A stretch of 64,000 nucleotides of DNA from Maricaulis sp. (GTDB lineage Bacteria; Pseudomonadota; Alphaproteobacteria; Caulobacterales; Maricaulaceae): positions 124,001 to 188,000 of the forward strand of contig NZ_JASBRI010000022.1 in assembly GCF_030149515.1 (NCBI RefSeq). Direction: 5' to 3'. Both the position numbers and the translations under genes were made by a program. This document shows, piece by piece, positions 59,855-64,000 of the stretch; the stretch's first letter is position 1, and each line of letters starts with the position of its first letter. The notes beneath the pieces are model-generated. The model was not told the DNA's origin. It saw nothing but the letters and a program-made list of their open reading frames with translations, and ran no database searches.

Positions 59855-61030
59855 CTATTCGCCGCCCGCCAGGCGCTGCTTGCGCAGCACGCTCGCGCGC
59901 ACCTTCTCGCTTTCCGAGCGCAGCTGACCGCAGGCCGCAAAGATATCGCGGCCGCGGGGGGTGCGGATGGGAGAGGCATAACCGGCCCGATTGACCACGT
60001 CGGCAAAGGCCTCGATCTGGTCCCAGTCCGAGCATTCATAGGGGCTGTTGGGCCAGGGATTGAAGGGGATCAGATTGATCTTGGACGGAACGCCCTTGAG
60101 CAGTTGCACGAGGGCCCTGGCCTCGGCGAGGCTGTCATTGACACCCTTCAGCATCACGTATTCGAAAGTCACGCGCTTGGAATTGCCCAGGCCCGGATAG
60201 GCGCGGATCGCGTCCATCAGTTCAGCGAGCGGATACTTCTTGTTCAGCGGCACCAGCTCGTTGCGCAAATCGTCATTCGTGGCGTGCAGCGAAATGGCCA
60301 GCATCGTGCCCGTGCGTTCGCCGAGCTCCCGGATCTTCGGCACAACGCCGGACGTCGACACCGTGGTACGGCGGCGGCCGATGGCCATCCCGTCCCCGTC
60401 GGAAATGATGTCGATCGCGTCGGAGACATGGTCGAGATTGTAGAGCGGCTCGCCCATACCCATGAAGACGATATTGGTGATCTTCCGGTTCTCGTTCGAG
60501 GTCGGCCATTCCTGAAGATCGTCGCGGGCGATCATCACCTGCGCCGCGATCTCGGCCGCGGTGAGATTGCGCACCAGGGCCTGGGTGCCGGTGTGGCAGA
60601 AGGTACAGTTCAGGGTGCAGCCGACCTGGCTCGACACACACAGCGCGCCGGAGCGGGCGACGTCGGGAATGAAGACGGTCTCGCATTCCACGCCGGGCGC
60701 CAGTTCGATCAGGTATTTCCGGGTCCCGTCCACGGAGACCAGGCGTTCGACCAGCCGAGGCCGGTCGAGGACGAATTCCCGCGCCAGGACCGCGCGCAGC
60801 TCCTTGGAGACATTGGTCATCTCGTCGAAGGACGTCACGCCATAGTGGTAGATCCAGCGCCAGAGCTGGTCGGCGCGCATCTTGGCCTTCTTCTCGTCTA
60901 CGCCGGCGCGCTCGATCAGCACGTCGCGCAATTGCGCACGCGTCATCCCGGCGAGCGAGACAGGGCCGGCCGGCCGGGGGGCAGGGCGGCCGAAGGAAAG
61001 GTCCAGCGAATGGGCAGGCTGCATGTTCAT
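59855..61030 (-). CDS. rlmN: Dual-specificity rRNA/tRNA adenine C2-methyltransferase
   Basis: A 391-residue radical-SAM enzyme that methylates A2503 of 23S rRNA and A37 of some tRNAs. The cluster motif [11 protein letters not shown] gives C-x3-C-x2-C. Neighbouring features are [17 protein letters not shown] and the C-terminal [16 protein letters not shown], whose Cys is the second catalytic residue. The ATG at 61030 starts the usual N-terminus; upstream frame extensions lack a ribosome site. Confidence 0.96.
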   Translation of the reverse strand: MNMQPAHSLDLSFGRPAPRPAGPVSLAGMTRAQLRDVLIERAGVDEKKAKMRADQLWRWIYHYGVTSFDEMTNVSKELRAVLAREFVLDRPRLVERLVSVDGTRKYLIELAPGVECETVFIPDVARSGALCVSSQVGCTLNCTFCHTGTQALVRNLTAAEIAAQVMIARDDLQEWPTSNENRKITNIVFMGMGEPLYNLDHVSDAIDIISDGDGMAIGRRRTTVSTSGVVPKIRELGERTGTMLAISLHATNDDLRNELVPLNKKYPLAELMDAIRAYPGLGNSKRVTFEYVMLKGVNDSLAEARALVQLLKGVPSKINLIPFNPWPNSPYECSDWDQIEAFADVVNRAGYASPIRTPRGRDIFAACGQLRSESEKVRASVLRKQRLAGGE

Positions 61031-61124
61031 GGCGCGTCCTATAATCGAAAACACGGCGCTCCGCGAGGGGGCGAGGCGCATGACGGGGTTGCATTGACGA
61101 TGCCGGAAACGATGTGATGGGCCC

Positions 61125-61877
61125 ATGAAGCTGTTTTGCCATCCGCTCACCCAGGACGACCCGCCGATCCGTCCCGCCGGCAATCGCCGCGACTGGATGG
61201 ACGAGACACCGGAAAGCTCCGCCTATCGCTGCCTGCCGCTCGCCCTGGCCAATCAGCATGGCTGGGAGGTTTATACGCCGGCCGGGTTTACGGCGCGTTG
61301 GACCGGCGGCGAACTGGTGCAGGACGTGTCGGTCAGCTTCGACGATGCGCTGGCAGCAAACCGTCCGGGCGGACCTATGGCGAATTTCGGTTCGGGCATT
61401 CTCACCTTCGACATGGGTTTCCTGCTGCGCACGCCGCCAGGCTGGAACATCTGGGTAATGGGGCCCGTGAATGCGCCCAAGGACGGGATCGCGCCGTTGT
61501 CCGGCATTATCGAGACCGACTGGAGCCCCTATTCCTTCACCATGAACTGGCGTTTCACGCGGACCGGCGAGGTGCGTTTCGAGGCAGGCGAGGCGATAGC
61601 CCAGCTCTTTCCCGTTCGACGCGACCTGTTCGACAGGATCGAACCGGAAATCCGCGACATGCACACCGACCCCAAGACGTACGAACAGTTCAACATTTGG
61701 CGCCGGAGTCGCGCCGACTTTGCCACCCGTTTGCGCCAGGGCGACGAGGATGCGGCGGAGCTGAAATGGCAGAAGGGCTATTACCGCGGCCTGATGCCCG
61801 ACGGCTCGAAAGGCCCGCCCAACCACAAGACCAAGCTGCGGCTGAAGGAATTCAGGCGGCGAAAAGGCAGGGCCTAG
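61125..61877 (+). CDS. DUF6065 family protein
   Basis: A 250-residue protein. Recognised family segments are [20 protein letters not shown], the region [20 protein letters not shown], and [19 protein letters not shown]. The function is unknown; these proteins have been found near secondary metabolism or glycan genes. GCCCATGAAG gives only a weak ribosome site. The C-terminal tail is Lys/Arg-rich. Confidence 0.85.
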   Translation: MKLFCHPLTQDDPPIRPAGNRRDWMDETPESSAYRCLPLALANQHGWEVYTPAGFTARWTGGELVQDVSVSFDDALAANRPGGPMANFGSGILTFDMGFLLRTPPGWNIWVMGPVNAPKDGIAPLSGIIETDWSPYSFTMNWRFTRTGEVRFEAGEAIAQLFPVRRDLFDRIEPEIRDMHTDPKTYEQFNIWRRSRADFATRLRQGDEDAAELKWQKGYYRGLMPDGSKGPPNHKTKLRLKEFRRRKGRA

Positions 61878-61910
61878 GACAGTCGCGGCGGGCCAGGGCG
61901 GCCGGTTTTC

Positions 61911-62420
61911 CTACCCGCACAGCGCCTCGACCCGCCCGAGTGCAGCGGTCACACCGGAAAGCGAGAATTCGTAGGATGTCGCCACGCCCGCGGCCGTCGT
62001 TGCCGTCACCCGCATCACCGAGCCGCGGCGCATGGCCCGTACCAGGTCGGGCTCGTCACCGAGATCGTCCAGGAAGGCTTCACGTCCGTCGCTGAACATG
62101 TCGTAGCGGTCGGAACCCACGCGCACTTCCGGGGGGCTGGTGGGCCTCAGATCGTAGCCCACCAGAAGGTTGGGCTGTTCCTCGACGGCACCGGATTGCC
62201 AGGACGCAACGATGAAATAGACCGTGCCATGGTCGTGGGCGCGGGGGGCGCTGTCGGCCGGCCGGCTCAGCGCGTAACAGATCAGCCCGGCCTCGGAGGG
62301 ACGGGTAAAGACACGCCAGTCGGAATACTCGCCGCGGAATTCCGGCTCCTGCTGGGCCAGAACGGGCGCAGCGGCGGCGACACTCAGGGCAAGGGCGGAA
62401 AGACAGGCTCGCAGAAACAC
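61911..62420 (-). CDS. Invasion-associated locus B (IalB) family protein
   Basis: A 169-residue secreted protein. The signal peptide begins at GTG (62420; MFLRACLSALALSVAAAAPVLAQ), and GAAGGA precedes it at about 11 bases. Mature features are the DWRVFTRPSEAGLICYAL opening, MRRGSVMRV in the middle and FSLSGVTAALGRVEALCG at the end, all characteristic of IalB. The family is named for a Bartonella invasion factor but is widespread in free-living alphaproteobacteria; the role is unknown. Confidence 0.88.
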   Translation of the reverse strand: MFLRACLSALALSVAAAAPVLAQQEPEFRGEYSDWRVFTRPSEAGLICYALSRPADSAPRAHDHGTVYFIVASWQSGAVEEQPNLLVGYDLRPTSPPEVRVGSDRYDMFSDGREAFLDDLGDEPDLVRAMRRGSVMRVTATTAAGVATSYEFSLSGVTAALGRVEALCG

Positions 62421-62529
62421 GGGATCACATATCCTTCTCAAGGGGCCAGAATCGACACTGTGCGCACATCCATGGCGTTAAGATGGCAAGGGTTAAACCC
62501 AGCCTAATGTGACCGAGCTGAACAGGGGA

Positions 62530-63048
62530 TCAACGGTGCGCGCCGAATTTCTTTTCCGCGCCCGCCGCCGCCACCGGTCCGCCCGGCATCAGCGGCCGTT
62601 CGGCGAACCCGCCCAGGCTCAGTGCCCGGTCATAAAGCGTGATGGCGCAGGCCACCGAGACATTGACGCAGAACTTGGTCGGAATCTTCACGATATGCGC
62701 GCATTGCGCCTGTATCGCCCCGGTCAGCGAGCCGCGCTCGCGCCCGAACACATAGGCCGCGCACAAGGGATGGCGAAAGCTGGGCAGTTCGATCGCATCC
62801 TCGGTCAGCTCGATACCCACCAGCCGGCACTTGTCGGGCAGGGCCATCGCTTCGACATTGTCCCACTGATAATAGGGCACGTGTTCCACGGATTTGGCGG
62901 TATCGGCCTGATACACCTCGCGCACCTTGTGATGGGCGTCGACAGTGAAGGCGAAACTGGCTCCGAAGGCGTGGGCCGTGCGCAGGATGGCGCCCAGATT
63001 CATCGGCTTGGAAATACCCTCGGCTCCAACGCCGAAATAACCCCGCAT
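62530..63048 (-). CDS. TrmH/SpoU family RNA methyltransferase
   Basis: A 172-residue SPOUT methyltransferase. Motif 1 is N-x-G-x3-R in MNLGAILRTAHAFGA, motif 2 is FGRERGSLTG and motif 3 is IPTKFCVNVSVACAITLYD. The SpoU domain stands alone with no RNA-binding extension, resembling TrmL/TrmH-type 2'-O-methyltransferases. Target nucleotide not determinable. It follows the isoaspartyl peptidase gene by nine bases. Confidence 0.92.
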   Translation of the reverse strand: MRGYFGVGAEGISKPMNLGAILRTAHAFGASFAFTVDAHHKVREVYQADTAKSVEHVPYYQWDNVEAMALPDKCRLVGIELTEDAIELPSFRHPLCAAYVFGRERGSLTGAIQAQCAHIVKIPTKFCVNVSVACAITLYDRALSLGGFAERPLMPGGPVAAAGAEKKFGAHR

Positions 63049-63057
63049 CGCGCTCTC

Positions 63058-63921
63058 CTAGTCCACCTCGACCGTTATCCGGCCGTCCGGATACACGGCT
63101 GCCCGCTTCATGCCCGGCGAATTGAAGGGCTGGGCCAGATTACCCCTGGCGTCGACCGCGATCAGCCCGCCTTCACCTCCCATCGTGCCGATATCGGCAA
63201 TCGCCCCCTGCGCGGCCTCCGCCAGACCCTGGCCGCCATAGGCCATACGCGCGGACACATCCTTGGCCGTGGCCTTGCGCAGGAAAAACTCGCCCTGTCC
63301 CGTACAGGATACGGCAACATGCCCGTCGGCCCAGCAGCCGGCGCCCAGAATGGGGCTGTCGCCGACCCGGCCTTCCAGCTTGTTCAACGTGCCGCCGGTT
63401 GACGTCGCCGCGGCGATACGGCCCGACACATCCAGGGCGACACAGCCCACCGTTCCAGTCGCGATATCGCGCGTGTCGGGCGCCGCTGCGGGCGTGTAAT
63501 AGTCGTTGACGCTCTCGACCCGTTCGAGTTCCTGCAGGCCGGCAAAGCGCTCGGCGCCGCGCCCGGCCAGCATGACGTGGCGTGTTTTTTCCATTACCGC
63601 TCGCGCCGCATGGACCGGGCTGACAAAACCGGTCAGTGCCGCCACGGCACCGGCCTTCTGCGTCGCGCCGTCCATGATGGCCGCATCGAGCTCGTAGCGC
63701 CCGGCCTGGTTGGGTGAAGCCCCCTTGCCGGCAACATAAAGGCCGGACGCTTCCAGCCGGCGTACGATCTCCGTCACAACATCGAGAGCCGTCTTGCCGC
63801 TTTCCAGCATGGCCTTGCCCGCCTCGGCGAGCTCGCGCATGTGCATGCGCTCGGGATCGTAGCTGCGCGCGGCGAGCACGCCGGCGCCGCCATGCAGCAA
63901 TAACGCGTAGGTCTGGCCCAT
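63058..63921 (-). CDS. Isoaspartyl peptidase / L-asparaginase (Ntn-hydrolase)
   Basis: A 287-residue asparaginase 2 family enzyme, cleaved autocatalytically. The nucleophile Thr is in the motif DIATGTVGCVALD. The N-terminus (MGQTYALLLHGGAGVL) contains HGGAG and the segment VAGKGASPNQAGRYELDAAIMDG; STGGTLNKLEGRVGDSPILGAG lies after the cleavage site. It removes beta-aspartyl residues from peptides. The start at 63921 follows AAGGATATCCGC. It lies upstream of the TrmH-type gene. Confidence 0.93.
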   Translation of the reverse strand: MGQTYALLLHGGAGVLAARSYDPERMHMRELAEAGKAMLESGKTALDVVTEIVRRLEASGLYVAGKGASPNQAGRYELDAAIMDGATQKAGAVAALTGFVSPVHAARAVMEKTRHVMLAGRGAERFAGLQELERVESVNDYYTPAAAPDTRDIATGTVGCVALDVSGRIAAATSTGGTLNKLEGRVGDSPILGAGCWADGHVAVSCTGQGEFFLRKATAKDVSARMAYGGQGLAEAAQGAIADIGTMGGEGGLIAVDARGNLAQPFNSPGMKRAAVYPDGRITVEVD

Positions 63922-64000
63922 GCGGATATCCTTGGATCGGGGCGAGCGATATGCGCTCTGCTCTACCACCCGGCTGGCCTCAAGCGAACTCTCATTTCAT

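Overview
The window is GC-rich, densely packed and contains mostly housekeeping genes. It looks like the chromosome of an alphaproteobacterium, most likely in the Caulobacterales/Maricaulales/Hyphomonadales area. Evidence is the order lptC-lptA-lptB-rpoN-hpf-ptsN, an NrnC-type nano-RNase, a DUF1134 (EipA-like) protein, an IalB-family secreted protein, a hemC-hemD-mitofilin-like-hemY operon and several CtrA-like TTAA-N7-TTAA sequences. A glycine-to-betaine methyltransferase pair and DUF6065 fit a marine or salt-tolerant lifestyle. The genus is an inference; no rRNA is present. I see no phage, IS element or CRISPR array.

Layout. 1-7.6 kb: a secernin-like peptidase (cut by the window edge), an amine oxidase, DUF1134, a GNAT, a MerR regulator divergent from a short CDF metal transporter with a textbook 19-bp-spacer operator, and two envelope proteins. 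7.7-16.4 kb (minus strand): the translation block pheT, pheS, rplT, rpmI and infC, interrupted by a membrane protein, a MerC-type protein and two secreted repeat proteins; infC starts at ATA. 16.6-21.6 kb: two glycosyltransferases, then the betaine pair and a TPR protein. 21.6-25.2 kb: a solitary MmeI-type restriction-modification enzyme whose recognition domain is visibly AT-richer than its flanks. 25.3-32.3 kb: a diguanylate cyclase with a degenerate receiver, queG, a GST-fold protein, a FieF-like transporter, uppP, a CPBP protease, an NDUFA9-like protein and tRNA-Leu.

32.4-42.6 kb: a small secreted protein, an MBOAT/SGNH polysaccharide-acylation pair, nrnC, the LPS-transport genes lptCAB, rpoN, hpf, ptsN and a Sel1-repeat protein. 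42.7-47 kb: tRNA-Ala, YggT, DUF167, folD, a single-domain response regulator, an AIM24-type protein, bacterioferritin with its ferredoxin, and tRNA-Thr. 47-52.2 kb (minus): a tight operon hemC-hemD-mic60-hemY-udk. 52.2-55 kb (plus): tsaD-gpsA-yciI-Rieske with overlapping start/stop codons. 55-64 kb: a lipoprotein, a DUF4287 protein, a broken host-attachment gene, creatininase, a secreted methyltransferase, an ABM-GNAT fusion, an EF-hand protein, rlmN, DUF6065, an IalB-type protein, a TrmH-type methylase and an isoaspartyl peptidase.

No single locus is an obviously unknown system. The most rewarding items are the tRNA-associated strings of short perfect hairpins, the tandem-repeat secreted proteins beside infC, the mosaic MmeI enzyme, the pseudo-receiver GGDEF protein and the MBOAT/SGNH locus with its palindromic promoter region.
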